From Burkholderia cenocepacia (lineage in GTDB: Bacteria > Pseudomonadota > Gammaproteobacteria > Burkholderiales > Burkholderiaceae), in the NCBI RefSeq assembly GCF_900446215.1, contig NZ_UAQZ01000007.1:62001-126000 (forward strand): DNA of 64,000 bases. Reading direction: 5' to 3'. The notes under the pieces are model-generated. The model made no database searches and was not told the DNA's origin. It saw nothing but the letters and a program-made list of their open reading frames with translations. A program made the position numbers and the translations under genes. Each line of letters starts with the position of its first letter. The first letter of the stretch is position 1. Of this stretch, positions 29,998 through 38,414 are shown piece by piece.

Positions 29998-30017
29998 ACA
30001 TCGATTTTCATCGATGT
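29998..30017. promoter_or_regulatory. 20-bp perfect palindrome, LysR operator candidate
   Basis: ACATCGAT, TTTC and ATCGATGT form perfect 8-bp inverted arms. The site ends 10 bases before the LysR gene start at 30028 and 105 bases before the divergent ureohydrolase start. A third ATCGA half-site lies at 29988. Autorepression plus activation of the divergent operon is likely. Confidence 0.5.
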
Positions 30018-30027
30018 ATGGAAGGGG

Positions 30028-30945
30028 ATGAACGTGCTGGGGAATCTGTCGACCCTCGATCTGCGGTTGATCCGCGTGTTTCTCGCGGTCACGGACGCGG
30101 GCGGCGTGTCGGCCGCGCAGGCGGTGCTGAACGTCGGCCAGTCGACGATCAGCGCGCAACTGTCGTCGCTCGAGACGCGGCTCGGCTACCGGCTCTGCGA
30201 ACGCGGCCGCAGCGGCTTCTGGCTCACGCCGAAGGGCGAGCGGTTCCACGCGATGAGCCGCAAGCTGCTCGCGGCGCTCGACGAATTCGGGATGGCCGCG
30301 CGGCACATGGACCGCCAGCTGGTCGGCACGCTGAACATCGGCCTGATCGGCCATACGCCGGTGAGCCAGAATGCGCGGATCGCCGAGGCGATCGCCGCGT
30401 TCCGCACGCGCGACGAGGCCGTGCGCTTCTCGATTTCGGTGCGCGCGCCCGGCGATCTCGAGGAGAAGCTCCTGAGCGACGAGATCCAGATCGCGGTCGG
30501 CTATTTCTGGCACCGCGTGCCGTCGCTGCATTACACGCCGCTGTTCATCGAGCGTCAGGTCGCGTATTGCGGCCGCGGCCATCCGCTGTTCGACGGCGCG
30601 GGCACGCTGACGCCGGCCGACGTCGCGGGCTTCGAATGGGCGTGGCGCTCGTATCCGCTGCCCGAGGCGCAACTGTCGACGACGCCCGACCGCGTGACCG
30701 CGACCGCCGACAACATGGAGGCCGTCGCGCTGCTGATCCTGTCCGGCCACCATCTCGGCTACCTGCCGCAGCATTTCGCGGCGCCGTACGTCGCGCAGGG
30801 GCTGCTCGCGCCGCTCAATCCGGAGCAACTGCGCTACGACGTGACGTTCCACATGGTCGTCGCGCGCAACGGGCGCGGGAATCCGCTCGTGGAGGCGTTC
30901 CTCGAGGATCTCGAGCGCGCGCATCAAGCGCCGGACGTCGCATGA
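30028..30945 (+). CDS. LysR-family regulator of the ureohydrolase locus
   Basis: A 305-aa LysR regulator: winged HTH at about residues 8-67 (LIRVFLAVTDAGGVSAAQAV, then GQSTISAQLSSLETRLGYRL) and a periplasmic-binding-protein-like effector domain. It is divergent from the ureohydrolase gene with 134 bases between the starts, containing a perfect palindrome next to this gene. By position it is the regulator of the ureohydrolase and MHS transporter genes, perhaps sensing the guanidino compound. The ATG is preceded by GGAAGGGG, a weak fit. Effector unknown. Confidence 0.87.
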   Translation: MNVLGNLSTLDLRLIRVFLAVTDAGGVSAAQAVLNVGQSTISAQLSSLETRLGYRLCERGRSGFWLTPKGERFHAMSRKLLAALDEFGMAARHMDRQLVGTLNIGLIGHTPVSQNARIAEAIAAFRTRDEAVRFSISVRAPGDLEEKLLSDEIQIAVGYFWHRVPSLHYTPLFIERQVAYCGRGHPLFDGAGTLTPADVAGFEWAWRSYPLPEAQLSTTPDRVTATADNMEAVALLILSGHHLGYLPQHFAAPYVAQGLLAPLNPEQLRYDVTFHMVVARNGRGNPLVEAFLEDLERAHQAPDVA

Positions 30946-31009
30946 CACCGGCGCAGCCGGCGATGTGAACGAGCGTTGCGGCCGGCCGGGCTGGCCGGCC
31001 CGGCGCGCA

Positions 31010-31474
31010 TCACGGCACCGGCAAACCCGCGTCGTGCTTCACCTCGCGCAGCGACAGCGCGGATTCGATCGACGTCACGCCCGGCAGCATCCGCAGCGAA
31101 TCGCGCAGGAACGTGCCGTAGTCGTCGAGGTCGCGCGCGACCACCTGCAGCAGGTAATCGGCCGTGCCCGCGACGTTGTGGCACGCGAGAATCCGCTCGA
31201 TGCCGAGCACTTCCCGTTCGAACCGGTCGGCGACCTTGCGGTCGTGCGTCGCGAACCGCACGAGCACGAACGCGACCACGCCGAAGCCGAGCGCCTGGCG
31301 TGACAGCTGCGCACGATAGCGCTCGATGTAGCCGTCGTTTTCGAGACGTTTGAGGCGCCGGGCGCAAGGCGTCTCGGACAGGCCCACGGATTCGGCGAGC
31401 CGTGCGATCGGCAGCCGGCCGTCGCGTTGCACCGCAGCGAGGATCGCGCGGTCGGTTTTGTCGAGGTCGATCAT
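31010..31474 (-). CDS. Lrp/AsnC-family transcriptional regulator
   Basis: A 154-aa regulator with an N-terminal HTH (MIDLDKTDRAILAAVQRDGR, then ARLAESVGLSETPCARRLKR) and a C-terminal RAM effector domain (residues about 65-150; GTADYLLQVVARDLDDYGTF, LPGVTSIESALSLREVK). Lrp proteins bind amino acids and form dimers to octamers. It is divergent from a LysE/RhtB exporter gene 135 bases away, the classical arrangement for amino-acid-triggered efflux. A 25-bp imperfect palindrome lies between the two. Confidence 0.9.
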   Translation of the reverse strand: MIDLDKTDRAILAAVQRDGRLPIARLAESVGLSETPCARRLKRLENDGYIERYRAQLSRQALGFGVVAFVLVRFATHDRKVADRFEREVLGIERILACHNVAGTADYLLQVVARDLDDYGTFLRDSLRMLPGVTSIESALSLREVKHDAGLPVP

Positions 31475-31507
31475 GTTGGCGGAATCCTTGTTCTGATAGG
31501 GGGATTG

Positions 31508-31532
31508 TGGCGGATTCCACCACGAATCGCCA
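31508..31532. promoter_or_regulatory. Lrp-type operator candidate
   Basis: TGGCGGATTC and GAATCGCCA face each other around CACCAC, with a single extra base in the left arm. It lies 34 bases before the Lrp-family gene and 77 bases before the divergent exporter gene. Confidence 0.45.
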
Positions 31533-31608
31533 AGCCTCAGCCAAAGATGGCCAATAATCCCTCCTCCTTCAGCGGCAACATATCGTCATTGGAGGACGGG
31601 GGCGGACC

Positions 31609-32229
31609 ATGATTTCCACGCATTTGCTGTTGATTTATCTCGCCGCGCTGGCGGCCATTTATGCGGTGCCGGGGCCCGACATGGCGCTCGTGCTGCAGAC
31701 CAGCATCGGCCGCGGCGTGCGGCCGGGGATGGCGGCGGCAGCCGGCCTGTCGCTCGCGCGCACCGCGCACGTGACGCTGTCGGCGTGCGGCGTCGCGGCG
31801 CTGATCCGTAGCGCGCCGTGGCTGTACGAAGTGATTCGCTACGGCGGCGCGCTCTATCTCGCGTATGTCGCGATCCAGGTGTTCCGCTCGCCGGTGTTCG
31901 CGCTCGGCGACGGCGACGCGGCGGCGGGCGAGTTGCGGCAGTCGTTCGTGAAGGGGCTGCTGACCAACCTGCTGAACCCGAAGGCGCTGCTGTTCTGCTC
32001 GGTGCTGCTGCCGCAGTTCGTGCGGCCCGAGGCCGGGCCGGTCGTCTGGCAGATGTTCGAGCTCGGCGCGCTGCTGGTGGCGGCCGGTGTGTGCTTCGAC
32101 CTCGCGTGCGTGTTCGGCGCGTCGCGCATCGCGGCGTGGATGCGTGCGCATCCGCTCGCGCAGACGGTGCAGCGCTGGACCTTTTCCGCGGCGCTGATCG
32201 GGTTCGCGCTGCGGCTGTCGATGGACTGA
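31609..32229 (+). CDS. LysE/RhtB-family amino acid exporter
   Basis: A 206-aa membrane protein with six predicted helices. The N-terminus ISTHLLLIYLAALAAIYAVP and the conserved PGPDMALVLQTSIGRGVRPG, where PGPxxxxV and G-rich motifs occur, are typical of RhtB/LysE proteins, as is FVKGLLTNLLNPKALLFCSV. These proteins export amino acids such as lysine, arginine, threonine or homoserine when internal levels rise. The divergent Lrp-type regulator should control it. About 270 bases without a gene follow. Confidence 0.88.
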   Translation: MISTHLLLIYLAALAAIYAVPGPDMALVLQTSIGRGVRPGMAAAAGLSLARTAHVTLSACGVAALIRSAPWLYEVIRYGGALYLAYVAIQVFRSPVFALGDGDAAAGELRQSFVKGLLTNLLNPKALLFCSVLLPQFVRPEAGPVVWQMFELGALLVAAGVCFDLACVFGASRIAAWMRAHPLAQTVQRWTFSAALIGFALRLSMD

Positions 32230-32502
32230 GCGTCGTCGCGGCATGGTCGCCGCGCGGGCCGATCGGCCCTGCGGCGCGCCGTGAGGGATCGATGCAGGCC
32301 GCGCGCAATGCCGGCCTTCGCGCGCATGCCTTGCCGCAGCAGGGCGTGCGCGCAAATCGTCTGACTGTTCTAAACTTCCTTTAACTTCGCGCGGTCGCAC
32401 ACGCGCTGTCGCGAACCGACTGACCGAACGGAACCGTCTTCCGCAGGCTATGTCCGATTTCCTGGCTGTTCCGTGCAACGCGGTACCAAGGAGGGTCTGA
32501 AC

Positions 32503-34092
32503 ATGGCAAGGCATCTTCAAGCCGACCGTGAGCCCCGCATCGTGGCCGAGTCCAAGTGCCTCGGCCAGTGCGATCCGGCAGAACGCATTCACGTCACGAT
32601 CATGTTGCGGCGGCAGGAAGAAGGGCAACTCGATGCATTGGTTCACCAGCTCGCCACCGGCGACGCCCGCGCAAAACCGGTGTCGCGCGACGCTTTCGCG
32701 CAGCGTTTCTCCGCCAATCCCGACGACATCCGCAAGACCGAGGCGTTCGCGCGACGTCACCAGTTGACGGTCGATCGCGTCGATCCGGTCGAAAGCGTCG
32801 TCGTGCTGTCCGGCACGATCCGGCAGTTCGAAACCGCGTTCAGCGTGAAGCTCGAGCGTTTCGAGCATCGTTCGATCGGCCAGTACCGCGGCCGCTCGGG
32901 CCCGATCGCGCTGCCCGACGAGCTCGGCGATGCGGTGACGGCCGTGCTCGGCCTCGACAGTCGCCCGCAGGCGCGGCCGCACTTCCGCTTCCGTCCGCCG
33001 TTCAAGCCGGCGCGCGGCGCGGCGGCCGTCACGTTCACGCCGATCCAGCTTGCGTCGCTGTACGACTTTCCGGCCGGCGACGGCGCCGGGCAATGCATCG
33101 CGATCATCGAGCTCGGCGGCGGCTATCGCGCGGCCGACATCCAGCAGTATTTCCGCGGGCTCGGCATCACGACACCGCCCAAGCTCGTCGACGTGAACGT
33201 CGGCACCGGCCGCAATGCGCCGACCGGCGAGCCGAACGGCCCGGACGGCGAAGTCGCGCTCGACATCGAAATCGCCGGCGCGATCGCACCGGCCGCGAAG
33301 ATCGCCGTCTACTTCGCGCCGAACAGCGACGCAGGCTTCATCCAGGCCGTCAACGCGGCCGTGACCGACAAGACGAACCAGCCGTCCGTGATCTCGATCA
33401 GCTGGGGCGGCCCGGAAGCGATCTGGCAGGCGCAGTCCGCACACGCGTTCAACCGCGTGCTGCAGGCGGCCGCCGCGCAGGGCATCACCGTCTGCGCGGC
33501 GTCCGGCGACAGCGGCTCGGGCGACGGGCTGCAGGATGGCGCCGATCACGTCGACTTCCCCGCGTCGAGCCCGTACGTGCTCGGCTGCGGCGGCACGCAG
33601 CTCGACGCGCTGCCCGGGCAGGGCATTCGGAGCGAGGTCACGTGGAACGACGAGGCGTCGGGCGGCGGCGCGGGTGGCGGCGGCGTCAGTGCGCTGTTCG
33701 ACCTGCCGGCGTGGCAGCAGGGGCTGAAGGTCGCGCGCGCCGACGGCAGCAGCACGCCGCTCGCGAAGCGCGGCGTGCCGGACGTCGCCGGCGACGCGTC
33801 GCCGCAGACGGGCTACGAAGTGTCGGTGGCCGGCACGCCCGCGGTGATGGGCGGCACGAGCGCGGTCGCGCCGCTGTGGGCCGCGCTGATCGCGCGGATC
33901 AATGCGGCGGCCGGCGCGTCGGCCGGCTGGATCAATCCGGTGCTGTACAAGCATCCGGACGCGCTGCGCGACATCACGAAAGGATCGAACGGCACCTATG
34001 CGGCCGCGTCGGGCTGGGACGCGTGCACGGGCCTCGGCAGCCCGAACGGCGCGCAGCTCGCCACGATCCTCGCGCGCAAGCCGTCGAGCTGA
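32503..34092 (+). CDS. S53 sedolisin-family peptidase (pro-kumamolisin-like)
   Basis: A 529-aa protein. Residues ~25-155 form the pro-domain (LVHQLATGDARAKPVSRDAF, then LSGTIRQFETAFSVKLERFE). The catalytic domain contains Glu250 and Asp254 in GEVALDIEIAGA, Asp336 in CAASGDSGSGDG and Ser453 in GGTSAVAPLWA, the complete Ser-Glu-Asp triad plus oxyanion Asp of sedolisins; the end (DALRDITKG and GWDACTGLGSP) is the calcium site. These enzymes are endopeptidases active at acid pH. No signal peptide is visible, so export would need another route. AAGGAGG lies 7 bases before the ATG at 32503. A serine carboxypeptidase gene follows. Confidence 0.9.
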   Translation: MARHLQADREPRIVAESKCLGQCDPAERIHVTIMLRRQEEGQLDALVHQLATGDARAKPVSRDAFAQRFSANPDDIRKTEAFARRHQLTVDRVDPVESVVVLSGTIRQFETAFSVKLERFEHRSIGQYRGRSGPIALPDELGDAVTAVLGLDSRPQARPHFRFRPPFKPARGAAAVTFTPIQLASLYDFPAGDGAGQCIAIIELGGGYRAADIQQYFRGLGITTPPKLVDVNVGTGRNAPTGEPNGPDGEVALDIEIAGAIAPAAKIAVYFAPNSDAGFIQAVNAAVTDKTNQPSVISISWGGPEAIWQAQSAHAFNRVLQAAAAQGITVCAASGDSGSGDGLQDGADHVDFPASSPYVLGCGGTQLDALPGQGIRSEVTWNDEASGGGAGGGGVSALFDLPAWQQGLKVARADGSSTPLAKRGVPDVAGDASPQTGYEVSVAGTPAVMGGTSAVAPLWAALIARINAAAGASAGWINPVLYKHPDALRDITKGSNGTYAAASGWDACTGLGSPNGAQLATILARKPSS

Positions 34093-34117
34093 CGCGCCGG
34101 CGCACGCCTTTCCGTTC

Positions 34118-34146
34118 GACGCGGGTGGTCTGCCCGCGTCTTTTTT
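34118..34146 (+). terminator. Intrinsic terminator between the two peptidase genes
   Basis: GACGCGGG and CCCGCGTC form an 8-bp stem around a 7-base loop, followed by TTTTTT. It begins 26 bases after the sedolisin stop and ends only 19 bases before the next ATG (34166), so the S10 gene depends on readthrough unless a promoter is hidden here. Confidence 0.88.
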
Positions 34147-34165
34147 CACCTCCAGGAGCAGCACG

Positions 34166-35842
34166 ATGGGCATCGATTCCGCATCTTCCGGCGGCGTGTA
34201 TCCGCTGCATCACGGCGACCACAATTCGCATGGCGTGCCGCCGACCATCAACCCGGTCGCGCTGAGCCACGGCCGCGATCAGCCGTTCTTCGACCCGGTC
34301 GCGTACGGCAACGGCCCGGACGATTCGGTGACCGACACGACCGAGGCGGCCGCGATCACGCACCACACGATCCTGATCGACGGGAAACGCATCGCGTACA
34401 CGGCGACGGTCGGCCATCTGGTGACCGTCGATCCGAGCAGTTCGCAGCCGGCCGCGAAGATTTTCTACGTCGCGTTCACGGCCGACGGCGCGAAGGAGGA
34501 AACGCGGCCCGTGACGTTCTTCTACAACGGCGGGCCCGGTTCGTCGTCGGTGTTCGTGCTGCTCGGCTCGTTCGCGCCGAAGCGCATCAAGACGTCGATG
34601 CCGGGCTTCACGCCGCCCGCGCCGTACCAGATCGAAGACAACCCGGACAGCATGATCGACCACAGCGACCTGGTGTTCATCAACCCGGTCGGCACCGGCT
34701 ATTCGGCGGCCGTCGCGCCGAACAAGAACCGCGACTTCTGGGGCGTCGACCAGGATGCGAATTCGCTGAAGCAGTTCATCAAGCGCTACCTGACGAAGAA
34801 CAACCGCTGGAATTCGCCGAAATACCTGTTCGGCGAATCGTACGGCACCGCGCGCAGCTGCGTGCTCGCGTACAAGCTGCACGAGGACGGCGTCGACCTG
34901 AACGGCGTCACGCTGCAATCGTCGATCCTCGATTACCGGCAGGCCGGCAACCCGGTCGGTACGCTGCCGACCGCCGCGGCCGATGCGTGGTATCACAAGA
35001 AACTCGGCATCAAGCCGCCGCCGAGCGATCTCGGCGCGTTCGTCGAGGAAGTCGCGCAGTTCGCGCGCACCGACTATCTGAGCGCGCTGCGCGCGGTGCC
35101 GCATGCGAACCCGGCCACCGTGCAGAAACTGTCGCAATACACGGGCATCGATACGGCGACGCTGCAGTCGTGGGGGCTGAATATCGCCGGCTACGACGCG
35201 CGCGGCAATTCGCTGTTCCTGACGACGCTGCTGCATGCGCAGGGGCTCGCGCTCGGTTCGTACGACGGCCGCGTGACCGGGATCTCGTCGGGTATCGCCG
35301 GCAAGATCGACCCGAATTCGGGCGGCAACGATCCGACGATGACGGCCGTGACGGGCGTCTATACGGCGATGTGGAACAGCTACCTGAACGAGCAGCTGAA
35401 GTTCACGTCGAATTCCGCGTTCACGGACCTGAACGACCAGGCGTTCCAGAACTGGGATTTCAGCCACATCGACCCGACCGGCGCGCAGCAGGGCATCGAT
35501 GCGCAGGGGAACGTGATCCTCTACACGGCCGGCGACCTCGCCGCGGTGATGGCGTTGAACGTCGACCTGAAAGTGCTGTCGGCGAACGGCTTCTACGATT
35601 TCGTCACGCCGTTCTACCAGACCGTGATCGATCTGCAGCAGATGCCGCTGGAGGACCAGAAGGTGCGGCAGAACCTGTCCGCACGGTTCTATCCGTCGGG
35701 GCACATGGTGTATCTCGACGGCGGCTCGCGCACCGCGCTCAAGCGCGATCTCGCGACGATGTACGACGCGACGGTCAGCGATACGGGCGCGCGGATGCGG
35801 ATTCGTGCACTGCAGGCGAAGAAGACGGGCGGGCACGCGTAG
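34166..35842 (+). CDS. S10 serine carboxypeptidase
   Basis: A 558-aa protein of the carboxypeptidase Y family. The oxyanion segment TFFYNGGPGSSSVFVLLG, the nucleophile Ser225 in LFGESYGTAR, Asp478 in SANGFYDFVTP and His513 in YPSGHMVYLDGG are all present. S10 enzymes remove C-terminal amino acids at acid pH. The N-terminus (HHGDHNSHGVPPTINPVALS) is not a signal peptide. AGGAG lies 7 bases before the ATG. With the upstream sedolisin it forms an endo- plus exopeptidase pair working at low pH, which would degrade proteins to free amino acids; location of action is unclear. Confidence 0.9.
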   Translation: MGIDSASSGGVYPLHHGDHNSHGVPPTINPVALSHGRDQPFFDPVAYGNGPDDSVTDTTEAAAITHHTILIDGKRIAYTATVGHLVTVDPSSSQPAAKIFYVAFTADGAKEETRPVTFFYNGGPGSSSVFVLLGSFAPKRIKTSMPGFTPPAPYQIEDNPDSMIDHSDLVFINPVGTGYSAAVAPNKNRDFWGVDQDANSLKQFIKRYLTKNNRWNSPKYLFGESYGTARSCVLAYKLHEDGVDLNGVTLQSSILDYRQAGNPVGTLPTAAADAWYHKKLGIKPPPSDLGAFVEEVAQFARTDYLSALRAVPHANPATVQKLSQYTGIDTATLQSWGLNIAGYDARGNSLFLTTLLHAQGLALGSYDGRVTGISSGIAGKIDPNSGGNDPTMTAVTGVYTAMWNSYLNEQLKFTSNSAFTDLNDQAFQNWDFSHIDPTGAQQGIDAQGNVILYTAGDLAAVMALNVDLKVLSANGFYDFVTPFYQTVIDLQQMPLEDQKVRQNLSARFYPSGHMVYLDGGSRTALKRDLATMYDATVSDTGARMRIRALQAKKTGGHA

Positions 35843-35916
35843 CGTTGCCCGTCCCGAGCGTGCCGCGCGCGGCCGTGACGGTGCGCGCGGCGGTATGTCG
35901 GTAGCCGGGGGCCGGC

Positions 35917-36765
35917 TTACGCGGCCGGCCAGTCGAACATCGTGTACGGCAGCGCGCGCTTGTGGCGCGAGCCGTCGTAGAAGCGCAGCACCGTTTCGTA
36001 GACGCGGTCGGCGACCGGCTTGCCTTCGAGGAAATCGTCGATCTCGTCGTAGGTCACGCCATACGCGTGCTCGTCCGGGCGCAGCGGGCGCAGTTCCTCG
36101 AGGTCGGCCGTCGGCACCTTCATCACGATCAGCTCCTCGCCGCCGAGCGCGCGCGCCACCCCGCGCACGCGGCGCTTGTTCAGGCCCGCGAGCGGCAGGA
36201 TGTCCGCGCCGCCGTCGCCGAACTTCGTGAAGAACCCCATCAGCGATTCGGCCGCGTGATCGGTGCCGATCACGATGCCGCGCCGCGCGCCGGCCACCGC
36301 GTACTGCGCGATCATGCGCTCGCGCGCCTTGATGTTGCCGTGCACGAAATCCTGTTGCGCCGGGGTGTCGAACGCGTGGCCGGAGGCGACCAGCGAACGG
36401 AGCATCGCATCGGCGGCCGGCTTCACGTCGACCGTCAATACCTCGTCCGCGCGCACGAACGCCAGCGCGCGCTGTGCATCCTCCTCGTCGTTCTGCACGC
36501 CGTTCGGCAAGCGCATCGCGATGAAGCGCGCATCGTAGCCGTCGGCGCGCAGGCGCTCGACCGACAGTTGCGCGAGCCGGCCGGCCGTCGACGAATCGAC
36601 GCCGCCGCTGATGCCGAGCACGTAGGTCCGCAGGCCGGTCGAACGAAGGTACTGCGCGAGGAAATCGATGCGGCGGTCGATTTCGGCTTCGGCGTCGAAG
36701 TGCGGGGCGACGTTCAGTTCGGCAATGATCGCGCGTTGGCGGCTGGCGTAATCGGCGGATGTCAT
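35917..36765 (-). CDS. nadE: Ammonia-dependent NAD+ synthetase
   Basis: A 282-aa enzyme with the PP-loop SGGVDSS at residues 53-59 (VLGISGGVDSSTAGRLAQL), the NDEEDAQRALAFV segment, the NIKARERMIAQYAVAG helix and GTDHAAESLMGFFTKFGDGG, all typical of NadE. It amidates nicotinic acid adenine dinucleotide to NAD+ using ATP and ammonia. There is no glutaminase domain, so ammonia is the donor. The start MTSADYASRQ at 36765 was chosen over a longer frame with no coding character. It is convergent with the S10 gene. Confidence 0.96.
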   Translation of the reverse strand: MTSADYASRQRAIIAELNVAPHFDAEAEIDRRIDFLAQYLRSTGLRTYVLGISGGVDSSTAGRLAQLSVERLRADGYDARFIAMRLPNGVQNDEEDAQRALAFVRADEVLTVDVKPAADAMLRSLVASGHAFDTPAQQDFVHGNIKARERMIAQYAVAGARRGIVIGTDHAAESLMGFFTKFGDGGADILPLAGLNKRRVRGVARALGGEELIVMKVPTADLEELRPLRPDEHAYGVTYDEIDDFLEGKPVADRVYETVLRFYDGSRHKRALPYTMFDWPAA

Positions 36766-36956
36766 GAAGGAAGTTCCGGAACGAAATGCAAGGCGCCCAT
36801 CATAAGCGCAATCGCGGCGTGCCGCCGCGCCGGGCCGGCGATCCGGCGGTTTTGCGTTGCATCGACGAGACGCGGCGCATCGCCGTGGTGCACGGTGCGC
36901 CGGGCGGGGGCAGGATGCCGCGCGAACGGCGGCCGGGCAGGCGCCCGGGGGCGGCG

Positions 36957-37826
36957 TCAGCGCCGCGCGAGCACGACGCCCACCAGCGCGAGCGCGAAGC
37001 CGGCGAGCTGGATCGCGGCGAGCGTTTCGCCGAACAGCCCGTAACCCTGCAGCGCGGCCAGCGGTGGCGCGAGAAACAGCAGCGACGTCGCGCGCGCCGC
37101 ATTGCCGCGCCGCAGCATCCACATCAGCATCGTGACCGCGCCGCCGGACAGGAACACGACGCCCCACACGAGCGACACCCACAGCGCCGGCGCGTCGATC
37201 CAGCGGGTTTCATGGAGCAGCAGGACGAACACGGCCGCGACGATCGCCGCGCCGAAATTCTGCACGGCGACCGCGGTGCGCAGGTCGCTCTGCGCGAGCT
37301 TGCCTTTCTGGTACAGCGAGCCGGCGGTGATCGACCCGACCGCGAGGACCGACACGGCGACGACGAGCCACGCCGGCGCGGCGCCCGGCGGCGGTGCGAC
37401 GCCGCCCGTGACCTTCGGCGCGAGCACGAGCGCGACGCCGGCCAGCCCGAGCGCCATGCCGAGCCAGCCGCGCGCGGGCAGGCGTTCGTTGAACAGCGGG
37501 ACCGCGAGCACGGCGGTGGCGAGCGGCTGCAGCGCGCCAAGCAGCGCCATCACGCCCGCATTCAACCCTTGCGCGACGGCCCAGTAGCTCGCGCCGAGAT
37601 AGACGCCTTGCAGCAGCGCGCCGGCGATCAGGTGGCGCGGCCATTCGCGGCGGGCCGGCCACGGCGCGCGCGCGACGAGCGCGACCACGCCGAACAACGC
37701 GGCCGTGCCCGCGAAGCGCGCGAGCAGGAACAGGTTCGGGTCGGCGTAAGGCTTGATTGCCCGGGCAACGATGAAGCCGGTGGACCAGAGCGCGACGAAG
37801 GCGGCGGCGACGATCGAGGTAAGCAT
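36957..37826 (-). CDS. DMT-superfamily transporter (EamA family)
   Basis: A 289-aa membrane protein made of two EamA repeats with ten predicted helices. Typical segments are FVALWSTGFIVARAIKPYAD at the N-terminus, LNAGVMALLGALQPLATAVL, and a second-repeat end LFLAPPLAALQGYGLFGETL. EamA proteins export or import small metabolites such as amino acids, purines or polyamines; the substrate cannot be told. It ends 191 bases upstream of nadE on the same strand. The start MLTSIVAAAF gives helix 1 at once, as usual. Confidence 0.85.
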   Translation of the reverse strand: MLTSIVAAAFVALWSTGFIVARAIKPYADPNLFLLARFAGTAALFGVVALVARAPWPARREWPRHLIAGALLQGVYLGASYWAVAQGLNAGVMALLGALQPLATAVLAVPLFNERLPARGWLGMALGLAGVALVLAPKVTGGVAPPPGAAPAWLVVAVSVLAVGSITAGSLYQKGKLAQSDLRTAVAVQNFGAAIVAAVFVLLLHETRWIDAPALWVSLVWGVVFLSGGAVTMLMWMLRRGNAARATSLLFLAPPLAALQGYGLFGETLAAIQLAGFALALVGVVLARR

Positions 37827-38026
37827 GCGTGACGGGCCGCGAGGCGGCCGGACAGAACCGGAAAGTCGGCCAGTATCGGACGAAGCGGTGCCGGCGTCTT
37901 GTCGAATCCTGCACTCGTGCCACGCGATGCGTGATCGTGCCGGCGGTCAGCGCGCGCCGGATGTGTGGTGCCGTGGGGATGCGTGCCCCGCACGCCGCTG
38001 CGCGGAGGGGCGCGCAGCGGCGACGA

Positions 38027-38212
38027 TCAGTCGATCGAGAACGTGTCGAGCGGCTGGTTGGCGCGCGCGTCGGTCGCGAAGCGCGCGGCGAGCTGTTCGT
38101 AGAGCCGGCGCGCTTCGTCGAGCGTCAGGTCGATCCAGTACGGATCACCCGCCGCGTCGTTGAGGCGTTCCGGCGGAAACTGGATTTCGATCACACTGCC
38201 TTTGCGATACAT
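38027..38212 (-). CDS. Small conserved-looking protein, unknown function
   Basis: A 61-aa acidic protein (MYRKGSVIEIQFPPERLNDA at the start; WIDLTLDEARRLYEQLAARF in the middle). No known motif is recognised and no membrane segment is present; the second half is predicted helical. The ATG at 38212 has AAGGGG about 12 bases upstream. Codon use is GC3-rich like its neighbours, which supports a real gene. Its position, between an EamA transporter and a divergent DeoR regulator, gives no hint of function. Confidence 0.6.
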   Translation of the reverse strand: MYRKGSVIEIQFPPERLNDAAGDPYWIDLTLDEARRLYEQLAARFATDARANQPLDTFSID

Positions 38213-38414
38213 GGCGCGAGCCCCTTGGTTGGTCGTTCGGCGAAGCGCAAAGTGTAGCGCCCGCCGCCGCGCGGATTCGCGCGCGCCGGACAATACTGAA
38301 TTTCGCTTTCGGGAAACGCGCCGGCCGCGCTTCCCGGCGTCGTCAAATGGTCGTCAAACGTCCGTAATACAATGGCCGGCTTACCCATTACCAGTCGCCT
38401 CGGGCGCACACGCG

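Noticed and set aside
31537..34173. An 878-aa minus-strand open frame over the LysE and sedolisin genes
   Set aside because: It is antisense to two well-supported genes, is Arg/Ala-rich without domains, and is the usual shadow of GC-rich coding DNA.
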